Positions 12,434 to 24,662 of a stretch of 64,000 nt of DNA are shown here, piece after piece; position 1 is the stretch's first letter; each line of letters opens with the position of its first letter. The notes under the pieces are model-generated. The model was not told the origin of the DNA. It saw nothing but the letters and a program-made list of their open reading frames with translations, and did no database searches. A program made the position numbers and the translations under genes. Source of the DNA: Theocolax elegans (taxonomy: Eukaryota > Arthropoda > Insecta > Hymenoptera > Cerocephalidae); contig CM047428.1 of NCBI GenBank assembly GCA_026168455.1, forward strand, positions 15,905,313 through 15,969,312. The letters are read 5' to 3'.

Positions 12434-14371
12434 ACTATATCTATATAGTGGTAAAGTTCTGTTGTCTTTTGTCAATAATATTTTATCACAAATTATCCAA
12501 CTAAATGATGATTTAAAATATATCATTAATTTTTTAATTGGTTTGTCACTTTACTGCTACCTTAATTAAGCCCCCCAAAACGTTTGTAAATTTGTAAAAA
12601 TGTATCTCCAACCGTTTCCTATTCAAAGAAGCCAGGTTAGATATTATATTAGAATATTAGAGAAAATAAACGTATTTATTAAATTAAAATAATAATAATA
12701 TGAATTTTATATAATGTATTTAAATAAATATATTTGTTAAAATGATTGGATAAAAGTATATAGGAAAACTCAGTTGATTGTGAACGCAGATAATTTATTC
12801 GTCTTACCAACTGTACATGTTTTCTCTCGTTCAACAACAATCTCGATCCCTGGCGAAGAAAAACCACATGAAGCATGCAGGATGCACGTCTTTGGTACAG
12901 CCTCCGGTGGTACGAGGAGACCCGTCATATAATACTCATGCTCTCCATATGTACACGTGTGCGTAACTTTTACACCGATGATTTCAGCAGAAGCAGTGGA
13001 TTGTCTTTCACGTTAACAAAGTGTCCAGTCCCCATGCTACACGTATACATGTATAGTTCGGTCCTGGGTGGCTTTTATCTTCTTATGCGGCTTCTCTTTC
13101 TCCTTTTTTTTTATTGCGCTCGACCTACGGATTCCTCTTCTTATTTTATTTCTTCTCCTTTTCTCTTCCTCTTTATCTTTCTCTTGTTTTTACGACTTTG
13201 GTGTTCCATCTTGCGAGCCCACCGGTAATTGATTAATTTTCTTCCTCGTTGGATATTCATGGGTTACTCGCGGTTATTTGAGGAAATGATTTTTCGCATC
13301 GTTCGATCGTATATTAGTTTAAACAATATATATCTTTGGTTATATTAATAACTTACGCATATACAATGCTCATTGTAAATATTAATTATCAAGTGTTTTA
13401 AGAATCAACTTGTTTAAATACTTTACATTATCTGCGAGTGTATTTAAACAGATTTAAACATTTTGGAAAATTTTTCATTTATCATCACTTTGTATAACTC
13501 GAGCTGATATACAGTTTTATATATGAACTATCAGCTTAACTGTCAGGAGTTGGGAGGGTAAAGTAAAAAATACTTACGAGTAACAAATCTTTTTCTTTGG
13601 ACTATCCGTTTTCATCACGTTATGTAATGCGTAATTTAAGATTGAGCGGAAGTTCTCTTCTTCTATCTTTTAAATGATTAAACGTGATTAAATCATTGTA
13701 CATGAATTTAACGGGTTACACCCACTGTGAGAGTTTGTTATTATACACTGATCTTTATTTTTTATCAAAAAGTTATGGAGTATAAGCGGTACTCCAGAAA
13801 TTACAAGTGCAAGTTACCAATTTAAAAGTTTGAAAAATTTCACGTATATTGTTAGAGGCAAGAAGAAGTTTCAAATAATTATTTCTTTTACTATTTACAA
13901 TAAACACAAAGAATATGTATTTTCATTGTCTGACATGTTTTTAGATAGATGGATATAATAAATTTGATATACTATTCGATTAAGTCAAAATCCAAACGCC
14001 AAAAAAGTAGTACCTACGCATTTATAATATATTCTTATTTAATCAAACAAATAATTTTCTTTTTAAGAAAATGAATTTATTTTCGGTGATATATATATAA
14101 TATTTATTTAACGGTTTATCGGAACTAAAACTTAATTTTAAATTCGGAAAGGCAGAAGAAGGTAAAAAGAAACCGCGACTTGGTCTAAATACTTGGTGCT
14201 CTGGTTGGTGATTTTTTCCACCGTTAGAGGGAGGTTACCACCTCTCTAAACACGTTAGAGAGACTGTCGTCATAATTTATATATATAGCCGCAGAACATC
14301 TTGCTGGTGTCACAGCACATCTTGCGACAGGGTTCTTAATGGGAGTTCGTATAGAGTATAATTTAACATAT
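12434..14371. other. Non-coding, no gene seen
   Basis: Mostly AT-rich. A more mixed patch at about 12870-13230 has a 117-codon open frame rich in Leu/Phe/Ser that comes from a pyrimidine-rich run; it has no recognisable motif and is taken as chance. Confidence 0.5.
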
Positions 14372-15074
14372 CACCACCCGAAAATTTGCAAACAGAAGTA
14401 GCGCTGCCGTCAGATAGGCTGAGTTCGTATTCGACAATAACTATGGTCAATTAAAGAAAATAGTGTTTTTACCACACCACGCGTAAAGTGCGTACTGTAC
14501 TCCCTCATTTCGAGGAGTAAAGTGACTCGAGTACGCCCTGCAAACTATCTTCGTGTTTGATAAGAGAAACAAAAGCAAATCGGAAATAAGGTTAGACCCA
14601 ATCGTATTATCGATGTCACTTTACTTCTCAAAATAACGGAGTACAGCACGCAATGTACGCGAGGCGCGCTAAAAAATAGTATATGCACCACGGGAGTACA
14701 GTAAGCAAACCGGCACTGCGTGAAGTTGTTGCACGAGCGAAGCGAAAGCTCCTTTGCTTACTTTACTCCCTAGATGCATAATCTACTATTTTACCACACA
14801 AAATTAAAGTAGAGCGCCATATCTATTGATGTAATGATTAATTACATATTGCTTAGCTGATCGAAAAGTCAGTATTTTCGATGAATAGTATGTCTTCTCA
14901 CTTCTCAGCATTGATTCGTACTTATCACTATTCGTCGAAAATACTGACTTTTCGATCAGCTAAGCAATGTGTGGTAAAATCTCTATTTTCTTTATTGCCC
15001 ATAATTATTGTCGTATTCAAAGTCAGCCTATCTGACAGCAGCGCCACTTCCGTTCGCAAATTTTCGTGTGGTGG
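14372..15074. mobile_element. Nested foldback repeat region
   Basis: The outer arms (about 14372-14483 and 14969-15074) are inverted copies sharing CACCAC..GAAAATTTGC and the motif CAGATAGGCTGA. Within them lies a second palindrome at 14848-14969, where ATTGCTTAGCTGATCG pairs with its complement across a roughly 55-base loop. A third block at about 14484-14800 carries further inverted pairs built on GGAGTACAG and GGAGTAAAG. This suggests one foldback element with another inserted, or serial rearrangement of one palindromic family. No coding region is seen. Confidence 0.7.
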
Positions 15075-16198
15075 ATTTGAGAAGCTATCACTACGGACTC
15101 CTCTTAAGGTACATTCGTACATGTTACAGATTTTTTTATTTAATTTTGTAAATATATTTTTTAATTTTTATTTTTTCTAAATTTTTTGAACATTTACACA
15201 TCTACTACACATCATAGAATGTACCTTAACTCATACATTAGATAAAATATGCAAATTAAAAGATAAATTTGAAAAATCAGTCGGTAAATGTGTATATGAA
15301 ATGAAGGGCGGCAATCCTTTAAGGTAAGTCAGTTCCTCATTGAGGAGTCCAAACTAGAGATCGAGGACGAAACGCTTATAAGTTTTGAAAGGCCATACTT
15401 TGGGAAATTCCACCAACCATAGTGGACATACAGTAAAAAGAGGCTTCTATAATTTAAAATTAAGTTTTAGTCCAGAAAAACCGTTAAATAAATAAATAAT
15501 TGATACAACTTTGTACATTGAGTTCAATTTACTTTAGTATATAACCTTTTCCGTCAAAGGAAATTATTCGAATTGGAAGCAGATACATCACTTTGTATTG
15601 CGCAACAAAAATTATACTTTTATTTCAAATTAAATTAACATTGGAAGGTAATTAAGCATTTCTTAAACTTATATGTAGTGAATGGATGATTTTAATGACG
15701 CGTTACCAATTTAAACAAAAGTGTTTTGTAATTTACATTATTTGCTGTCCCCTTTTCCGCGTATACAAAATAACAGATTAATGGAGAAATAAATATAATA
15801 AATGAAAATTATTGTTACTCTTACAGTAATAACTTCGTGGTAGGTTTGTTATCACGAAGCAATATACAGCAAACAATAATACCATAAATTCTATGATAAA
15901 AAGCAACATCCGCAATCTCATGATGTTTAGCTATATTGTATAAAACGCAATAATCAGGGACTCACGGGGATTTTTCTCACTGTATAAAAACTGTGAAACA
16001 GAGAAGAAAACGATGAAGAAAAAGTAAACGAATGAGAGAACAACGAATAGAAGCAGGAAAGAGAAAAGACCCCCCTCTTCCTCCTTCTCTCTGGGTTCTC
16101 GTACATAGACGTATGAACGTCTACTCGGTTTTCAAGTCTCGCGAGTTCCATTGCCCCAGGAACGTGACTAAAAACAGAAGGGAACTTGTCTCCTCTCT

Positions 16199-16254
<56 letters not shown>

Positions 16255-19200
16255 TCCGTCTCCTCTCGGTCTATTATGTATTTTTGGTCTAGGTGCGACA
16301 ATGCTGCTCTTGAAGGATAAGGGAACGAAAGGGCGGGAAAGAGAGGATTTTTTTTTCCGAGTTGGGGACCAAAGGTAGAGTTTCAAAATCTTTTCGGCTT
16401 AAGCTTTTGAAACAGGCGTTCATGCGTGTTTTATTTTATACATATATATATATATACACACGTATGAGTGTATCGTAAAGGACTTAAACCATTGTTTCAC
16501 ATTTGCTTTTATTTCGGAGGACTATGACTTGTACTCGTACGTTTCTTTTTCCCTTCAAGAGATGATCCGAATGTAATAAATTGTTATAAATTTTTTATTA
16601 TAATGTTACTGATACGAATAATTAATTATACTTTGACAAAATTACAAATTTTCAAATTTGGTTCAGAAATTCAAAATTCGCATTGTTAAAAAAATACACG
16701 TGTATGCTTTTTGTATAATTGTTTGAACAAGATAATTTTTACATATTTTATTCTTGTGTGCTTAATTTACTGAATTAGGCTTACAATACGTAATGCACAA
16801 GAGGCTTTTACCAACGCATTATAAAATGTTTAATGTGCTTCCTATAATCTACGTTTGCGAATATATGGACTAATGCGTCATCATCTTTTCACCCTGATTT
16901 TTAGCATTACATTAGAAATTAACAATATAAGAGAGCAAAAGAAAGTTGAATTTTTATTTACCGTTTAATACCAGTATTTACCGCAATTTACAATATTTTT
17001 TGTTTTTTAAGAACACAACCGCACTTTATGAATTCATTTGTCGTTCTTTTTTATACGTATAGACGTACACTGTATATATGAGTATCATACGTATACTTTT
17101 TTTCTGAACGTCGACATTTCCACATCTTTATCGCTTATCTCGGAGAAGTAAAAAAAATTGGAGATATCCACACATTGTTATTCGGTAAGTCTACCATTCT
17201 TATTTATACGTTGGTTGAATCGAAAATCGCGGGACGCCCATAAATACACTCCAAATTTTTTCCTTGTTTTCCCATTTTATTTTCCATGTACCGTCTTCGG
17301 CTGCTGTCTCCGAGAGTTTCAGTATTCTAAAGATAGAGCTTCTTTTTGCCAAGAGAATTCGCGATTGCCGATGCACGGAGGAAAAACGTAAAAAGAAATC
17401 GAAGTCTCGACGATTGTCGAGGATACATTCAAGATTCAAGGCATCGTCTCTGGTGCACATTTTTTTTCTCCTCCGAACGAAATAATGAATGTTTCCGAGT
17501 GTCACACTGTTGAAGTGTCTTCGCAAGTAATTATTGTCCTTGCATAATTTTTCTTCTTGTAACTTCAAGCAAGCTTATACCTTTAAGAGATTGTAGTTTT
17601 ACAGGTTCTTTCGCATAATACTATTCGCGAGAATGTACATTTTTACCAAACTGTATACGATCGAATAAGCGAGTTGAGTTTAAATTGTTATTAATAAAAA
17701 TCTGCGTAACGAAAAAAAATAAAAGGTGTTAGCTGTATAAAAAATAATAAATACTGAATTATATGCAGGATAGAAATGTACCAAAATTTTAAATATGCAT
17801 ATACGTAATTATGAGAATGCTGAACTTATCAATTCGCAAATAATAACTACGCAAAAATTTGCATCTTCGTTACGTTCGACGAATCTCGTAGATATAAAAA
17901 AAAGTAAACAACGTATAGCAAAAAAAGATTCCGAATCACTCGAAGATAAGCATATAGATATACCAGAAAGTTTAAAGAAAGGATCCAACATGATTGTCAC
18001 GGTGCATATCCCAGTATTTCTCGTACTCCCTCGGTCTCACCCGATTATTAATAGAATATGCAATTCGACCGCAAAGTAGCTCCAAGTGAGAAAGAGAGGT
18101 TCTACTCTGCTCTCTTCGTCGTCTTCGTCGTCGTCGTCGTCGTTGTCTATGACCTGCGACATCGCGCGCGCATCTCCTCTTCCCCCCGTGTCGACGAACG
18201 GAGGCGCCGCCTTCTTACATTTTTCAGCTCGATCGACGCGTCGCAGCGTCAACCGTTTTACGTAGATGTGTGTAATTGTCGAGAATAAAAAAAGAATTAT
18301 GAGGTAATTGTTATCGTAATTGCTAGTATAGGATTTGCGCTCTATTATATATAATAATTAGTTTATTGTAACAATGGACAAAAGGATATATTTACATGGG
18401 GTATGAATTTTCTATCGTTGGATATGAGCACTTAGTAATTTCAAAATTTTAAAAAATCAAAAGTCGATTAGAAATTGTGCGTGGATATAGACACATTACA
18501 TTTTAATAATATTATATTTTTATTTATTCAGTATTTTGATCATACTTTTTTTTTATATTTAAGTTAACAAACCATAATTTTGCAGCCTAACGATGGAAAC
18601 TTCAGATTCATATATTTACGGAAATGTTGATTTTTATATTTATATACACGTACAAGTTGTTAGACTATAGTTGCGAGACATAAAAAAGTTAATACTGTTA
18701 ATTAAATTTTTTTTATTCTAATGGTTTCAATTTTTAGTGTATTTAAGTTGTTAATTTACGCCACATAAAAAAAATTGGTGTGACGAATGAGTATGTGTTT
18801 TAGTTCTTAATTTTATGTATGTGTGTATATATATATTATAAATTCTTTTCTACAATTGTATTTTTTAGCCTTGAAAAGGGACGGTGAAAAAACGTCGGCA
18901 AATTTTATTTCTTGACTCGACAAAATGTATGTTCGTAGAGATCAATAGATTCATTTTTTCATCCACTTGTATATTAACTTTACTGGTGGTAAAAAATATT
19001 GATGTATCACTAGTACAAAGTTTTATAGATAACATTCGATAATTCTCTATCAGGGCTTTAATAATTTTATTAATACAATACGTATAAACAAAAGATTTAT
19101 GTATACAGTAAAGATGATGAAATTTTGATTAATACATCTATTATACATTAATAAATTAATACCATACACAAAGAAATAATATTAAATAATAAATGTATTT

Positions 19201-19434
19201 TTTTAACCTACTGAACGAACGTACGTAGCAACTTCGTTCACCTATCGATTCCCAATATACATGCTATTCAAATGAATATATACTTCTTTATATATATGTT
19301 GCCTATAATATCTTAAATCAATAAAGCAACGCAACACGATCAACACTGTATAATTTTTAAAAGAAGGATACAATATTTACTTATTTTTGTATATGTGTAA
19401 AATTAATGGTTTCTTTTTGTATTTCTGCTTTCAG
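15075..19434. other. Non-coding stretch upstream of the first recognised receptor exon
   Basis: It contains a CT tract at 16202-16250 and a GC-rich block at about 18060-18290 with a short CGT array (18117-18147). An unexplained 94-codon + frame lies at 17795-18079. It ends at a strong splice acceptor at 19433-19434 (pyrimidine-rich, TTCTGCTTTCAG). The receptor's next upstream exon must end one base into a codon; I could not pick it out. Confidence 0.5.
16202..16250. repeat. (CT)n microsatellite
   Basis: A pure CT array of about 49 bases. It creates spurious Leu/Ser (+) and Arg/Glu (-) open frames on either strand. Confidence 0.97.
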
Positions 19435-19546
19435 GACTAAAATGCCACTGCGACATTTGTGGAGAAACTAACAACACTTGCGAAACGGACGGTTATTGTT
19501 TCGCTAGCACGAGTCTTGACAAGGATGGCATTACTTACGCTTACAG
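19435..19546 (+). CDS. babo: Baboon (activin/TGF-beta type I receptor), first ligand-binding exon
   Basis: This exon encodes the N-terminal half of the extracellular cysteine-rich domain, beginning (G)LKCHCDICGETNNTC and ending ..ITYAYR. The spaced cysteines (CHC, DIC, NTC, GYC) are typical of type I TGF-beta receptors. The acceptor at 19433-19434 follows a strong pyrimidine tract; the donor is ACAG|GTATAT. The exon starts with two bases of a codon, so an upstream exon must supply a G, and it ends AG so that the next exon's first base completes an Arg codon. It is shared by all three alternative second-half exons downstream. The signal peptide must come from an upstream exon that was not identified. 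In insects this receptor binds activin-like ligands and signals through Smad2/3-type Smads. Confidence 0.92.
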
Positions 19547-22500
19547 GTATATTTTACCCTTTGGAATACATACAACATTAAGTTAATTAATTTTTTTTTT
19601 CATACAAATTTTAAACAGGATAGTTTTTTTTTATTTTATGATTTTTGTATCTATTTTTTTTTCATTATTATTGTATCATTTCTATTCGCAAGCATTTATT
19701 TATTTTTTTTACTTACTATCACAATTTTGTTTGGTCGGAACAAAATTTTTTTCCCTTCATATACAATCCTAAAATTATACTCATCTCAATTCGAAAACAA
19801 TCAACTCATATTTATATATATATACTCTTTGCGTGTACTCTCGACGCCGAGATTTTTATTCCGAGGTATAGAAAATATAATATAAAGGAAGAAAGAGAAG
19901 GAAAAAAAAAATTTATCGAATACCTTCGATATAAACTCGAGAGTAGAGAAAGGATATACGTACATATTCAAATTGCGCGTTTTTATATAGAGATATATAT
20001 ATAGCGAGAAAGCCTTTTCAACAAAATGGAATACAGGAGGGAGCCGAGGTCAGTACCTTCCGTTACCATGGGCTATACACTTTTTATTCAATCGCATAAT
20101 AGCTTTGTTAGACTATACGGTCGCTTTCCAAATATTTGCATTTTCTTGATGTACAAAAATGAGTCTCGAGTTTACCTTCATTGAATCTGATAGGGGCAGT
20201 AATTATTAATGAGTTTAAATATTTTTTTTACCATGCATAGAGTTGATTAAGATAATATTTCAGGTAAATTAATTGGGAAGTTATATTTTATATCAATTAA
20301 GAAATTTAATAATTATTATTAAAATAATTGTATAAGTTGAAACAACGTTTTTATAACAAGCAATAAATATACCTTTTGTTCGGGCAATTCTTAAATATGT
20401 AATTATTATATATTTACAAAGATTAATTCCAACAAAAAGTAAGTGTGTTTGTTTACGAAACGTAGTGTCACAAGAATGCTCTACTAAACTACATAACGAA
20501 AAAAAGCGACAAAATCCCAAGAGTAAGTAACAAGCTTATTAAAAAAAAAGAAGGTAATGGAAGGTAATAGTAGCTTCGGTTAAACTCCAGCGCAGTCACA
20601 CGAAAATTGTCGCGATCGATTTGTTCCGCCTTCGTGCGAGAGGGTGGCAACCCTAAAGGCGGTTCCCAGAGCGGCAGAGAAACAGAAAGAGAGAGAAAGG
20701 CCTTTTCGGTAAACGGACCGGTGGTTATTAGCAAGTTGGCCGATGGTTACCGAGTTTTTGGCCTTGCGTCGCGATGGTAACGAGGTAATGTGCGTGCTCA
20801 GTCACGAAAAACAACGCGAAAACGAAATAGGGTTGTTGTCGGTTACTTTTTTTTCTTCTTCTTCTTCGGGTGTGTACTCGGTGGTTTGGATGAAAATTAT
20901 TCATACGCTTAGCTTTTAAGTTAATGTAGTTTTTTTTTGCCTAGGCGGAAGGTTATATTATAGGTATAGGTTGAACAAATAGTAAAAAGTTTATGTACAC
21001 TGAACGAATAATAATGATGATATATAACAAAAAGTTAGATATAGATAATTATATTATACAATTTATTGTATCTTATTTTGTAAAAGTAGTTAGTACACTG
21101 TTTTTAAAAGTGCTGAATATATAGTTGTCTATTGTACAAAATAAACAATGATTTTCAAGATGCTGTTTTTTTTCGTTCACACACCAACATACATATTATT
21201 AAATCACAATAAATTCGTGTGGTGCATCAAATATATTATTATATTAGGATTAGAAATACATTATAAATAATGAATTATATTCAACTGTAATAAGATTGCA
21301 ATTGAGATGTTGCATTCGAATAATGCAATTGCCAATTGGTGTAATCAAGACTTGTAGTAAACTGAACTGTATCGTATGTTTATGATTCTATTAATAGGTT
21401 TGTAAGTCTCTCGATGACTGAATTCCACCCTCCGAGTTTATTAGCTCAGTCAAATTCGGTAAATTACGGGTTTTATCTTCGCTGAATTCCAGTTTCGCCA
21501 CTTTGTTTCACTTCGAATTTTCCTCTTCGTACACCGAATTAACGACCAACTGAGCGAACTATCGAAAGTTTTGACTTTACGCTTTCGCAAACGTTGAGCT
21601 TGGAAAACAAATCAAAATTATATATTTTTTAACCCTTCGATCGATCGATTCTATCACGATATTTCGGATAAGATAATGGTACACAAGTGCGCTTTATTTA
21701 TTATCCAACTCGTTGTTTTTCTTTTTCTTTGGTAAATCTATTATGTAATTGGAATCGCAGTCAAGATTTTATCGCTTAAACCGACGTGTGTGTATAAATA
21801 TACATTTCGATTTTTTTATGTACGCGATATTTCGTGTCTTTATTTTTTATAAAAAAAGAAAACAGTGTTATGTCACATTTTGATGCAAATTAATTTAAAA
21901 ATCGCGGTGATCATTAATTATTTATTTGAAATTACGAAAACTCGCAATTCGAAACACTCTCTTGCATTAGAAAAACAAATAAATTAAAAATGAACGTGTA
22001 ATGTATTATCTTAAGGATGCTTTTTGCGAATTTAAGAGAAACAGTGGTACACCTCTTGGTTTACTTATAATGTATAACATTCGGCACTTGACCCTGGGCC
22101 AAACTTGAGACAAGCAACTTCCTTGATCTTCTCTCGAAATAACACCACGTACGTCTCGTTATCTCTCGTTCGACGAGTAATCCAGGCTCTTCCTATCTAT
22201 ACATGAATTATAATAGCTCACCGATTGCGAAAGCACCGCGACTCTCTTCTGCGTTATTTGTGAATTTGGTATCAGCCTCATGCCACTCCTCCAGACTGTA
22301 ACGCCTTTAGAATTTGATAACTCGATTCTCCGCGTTAGCGATTTATATACGTATTTTTTGTTTACCAAATTATTCTTAAGACACTTGATAATACTCGAGT
22401 ATTGGGCAATACATATTTCGAAAATACTACATTGTTCGGTAATCGTATACGTTTAAGAAAGGAAAAAAAATAAGTTTATTATCTTTAGAGAATTTAATCG

Positions 22501-24495
22501 ATAAAGATCGAATTTTCGGAAAAATGTCGTTGGAATTCATTGAATATGTTAGGCCGCGTTAAATTTTTTAATATACAGTTTCTGCAGTAAAAGGGAACTA
22601 CCGTATATATCGATTTTGTTAATGCAATAAAAATTCGTTAGTACATTATTTAATAATATTGAAAGTGGAGCGTGTATTTCGAAACGCGTTTCACATTTAC
22701 CCAATCGCTGTATTAGAAGCTAAAAAAATCAATTAACCATTATTATTTTATATCGTAAAGCTTCATCTTTGGTTAACACGTTTATACATAAATTTTCTTA
22801 CGTATTGTATAAACAATCGGTGTAAAAAAAAATGACAACTGGTATTATTACAATAAATGTAATTTGAAGACGAACACGTTCAACATTTTCGAACGGTATA
22901 AGACACTACGCGGGATATCGAAAGTTTAAACGAACGCCAGGTTTAGTTTCTAAAAATGTTGGTATATATACCTATAGATTAATCGGCGACAGTTGGCAAA
23001 GTTAGACGAAATATAATCCGAAGCACCGAGAAAACGGGCGCGCGAATAATAGAGAAAGGCCGTGATAATGTGGAGCGTGCCTAGTCCTGTACGGTTACCG
23101 AGGTCAGACGCGTTTAAATACGTAATGCGCCAGACGGATAATTTGGATGATTCGACTAGAGAACATCCACGGGAAGCGCGAGCGCGCGCGCAACCAGCTT
23201 GATTGATCCTCGGGGTAAGAGGGGACCAAAGTGGGACGAGATGATCGCGAATGTCGGAGAGGGAAGAGAGATTCGTATTGATCAGTGACGCCTAATCTTT
23301 GCGACGGCAGTATTTGCGATATGCATTATTTCGCGGTATGCTCTAGATTTCAACTCATCAATCCAGGGGGCCAGCTTGCCTCTATTGTATCTTTTATGTA
23401 CTTGGGGGATATCATCTGCGGTATTACTATTATTTTTAAATAATTTTGTAAAGTACGTTGGTTTGAAAATCCTTTTCGTTCGTAGATATTTCATTTTATA
23501 GGTAAATTACTTTATCGAGTTAATTGTACGAGAGGAAGTAAAATCAATTGTATTATTTAAAGAAATAGGAAAAATCATAAAAAATTATATTTTTAAGAGC
23601 AATAAACATTGTAACATAATTTGTATATAAATAGAGAAGAATCATCATCGACTTATATGTTTTCCTTTTCTATGTTAAATAAAAATTAGAATATATTGTA
23701 AAAACCGGTAATATTAATAGATCAGATTATTCTGCAATAAATGCTAGGGAGAAATGGTATTTGAAAGATCGTCGAAAGAATATGCTTACGTGGGTTTTAT
23801 CTGGCAGACTAATTTATTTCTCTGGCAGTATATCATAGAGTGATAAGGTCATGGATCTCCAACGGTAAATTTAACACAATGAAATTCAGCGTTCAATGAT
23901 TTAAGAAAATATCAACACGAAGATCAGTTTACAGTAGTCCGAGCTTGTAAAAGACCACCTGGAACGTTAGGTTACGCAATGTACCCGTGAATCGTAAACT
24001 TGCTAATGTTGTTGCAGATAAGCCTATTCCATTCTTTCTTTTTCTCTGCCTCTGATCAAACTACCATACAATGCGAAATCGGAAGAAATCACTTCTACAA
24101 GGTTCACCAATTTAGTTTTTCGTCTGATTGATTCAATTTTTATTTATTCTTTTTTTTGGTAAAAATATATTCGTATAAATATTGATGAATTTATCTAACG
24201 TTTATTTACAACCTTAAGTATACTGTAACTGTGGGTAATTTTATTATTTAGGAATTTTTAAATAGTACAATAGAAGAAGATTGTAAATAATAAATTAAAT
24301 TTTACCATGAATATTTATCGATTATCCATTATTCGGCGCATTAGATTTATTTCATTCATTATATTGCTCTAACGACATAGGGAAAAAAAATATATATATA
24401 TAGTTAATTTGAAAAAAAAACTGGAACTTCTTCGATTGCGCGCAAAAAAAAATGTACGGTAAAGTTGACGATCTATATTGCAAACTGAAAAAAAG
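19547..24495 (+). other. babo: babo intron before the alternative exons
   Basis: No coding exon is recognised. GC-richer patches at about 20570-20870, 21410-21600, 22080-22300 and 22990-23350 stand out from the AT-rich background and may be cis-regulatory. Short open frames there show no domain. A long TTCTTC tract lies near 20851-20866. Confidence 0.6.
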
Positions 24496-24662
24496 GTGCC
24501 TCGACCGAGCGAACTGGCTTCCCCCGGAAGCTCCGCACCAGTGTTACGGAAAGCAGGATCCAAAAAGCAGTGTCAACTACACGTGCTGCCACGAAACTGA
24601 TCACTGCAACCGGAACTTACGGCCTATATTAGCCTTTCTCATCGTCCCTGAGCTCGATCCAG
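24496..24662 (+). CDS. babo: Baboon alternative ligand-binding exon 1 of 3
   Basis: This exon encodes the second half of the extracellular domain: (R)CLDRANWLPPEAPHQC, then TCCHETDHCNRNL and a linker to ..PELDPG. The CC-x4-D-x-CN box, which closes the three-finger fold of type I/II TGF-beta receptors, is present as CCHETDHCN. The entry phase matches: AG from the shared exon plus G makes Arg, directly before Cys. The donor is G|GTACAA, so it joins the transmembrane exon as Gly. The exon is 167 nt, the same phase as the two other alternatives. The acceptor is unusual: the bases before AG are purine-rich (CTGAAAAAAAG), which suggests a weak, regulated site. It is one of three mutually exclusive exons as known for Drosophila babo; I do not assign the letter A, B or C. 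Confidence 0.88.

Noticed and set aside
15954..16386. Open frames of 70-115 codons over the CT array
   Set aside because: They arise from the dinucleotide repeat read on both strands.
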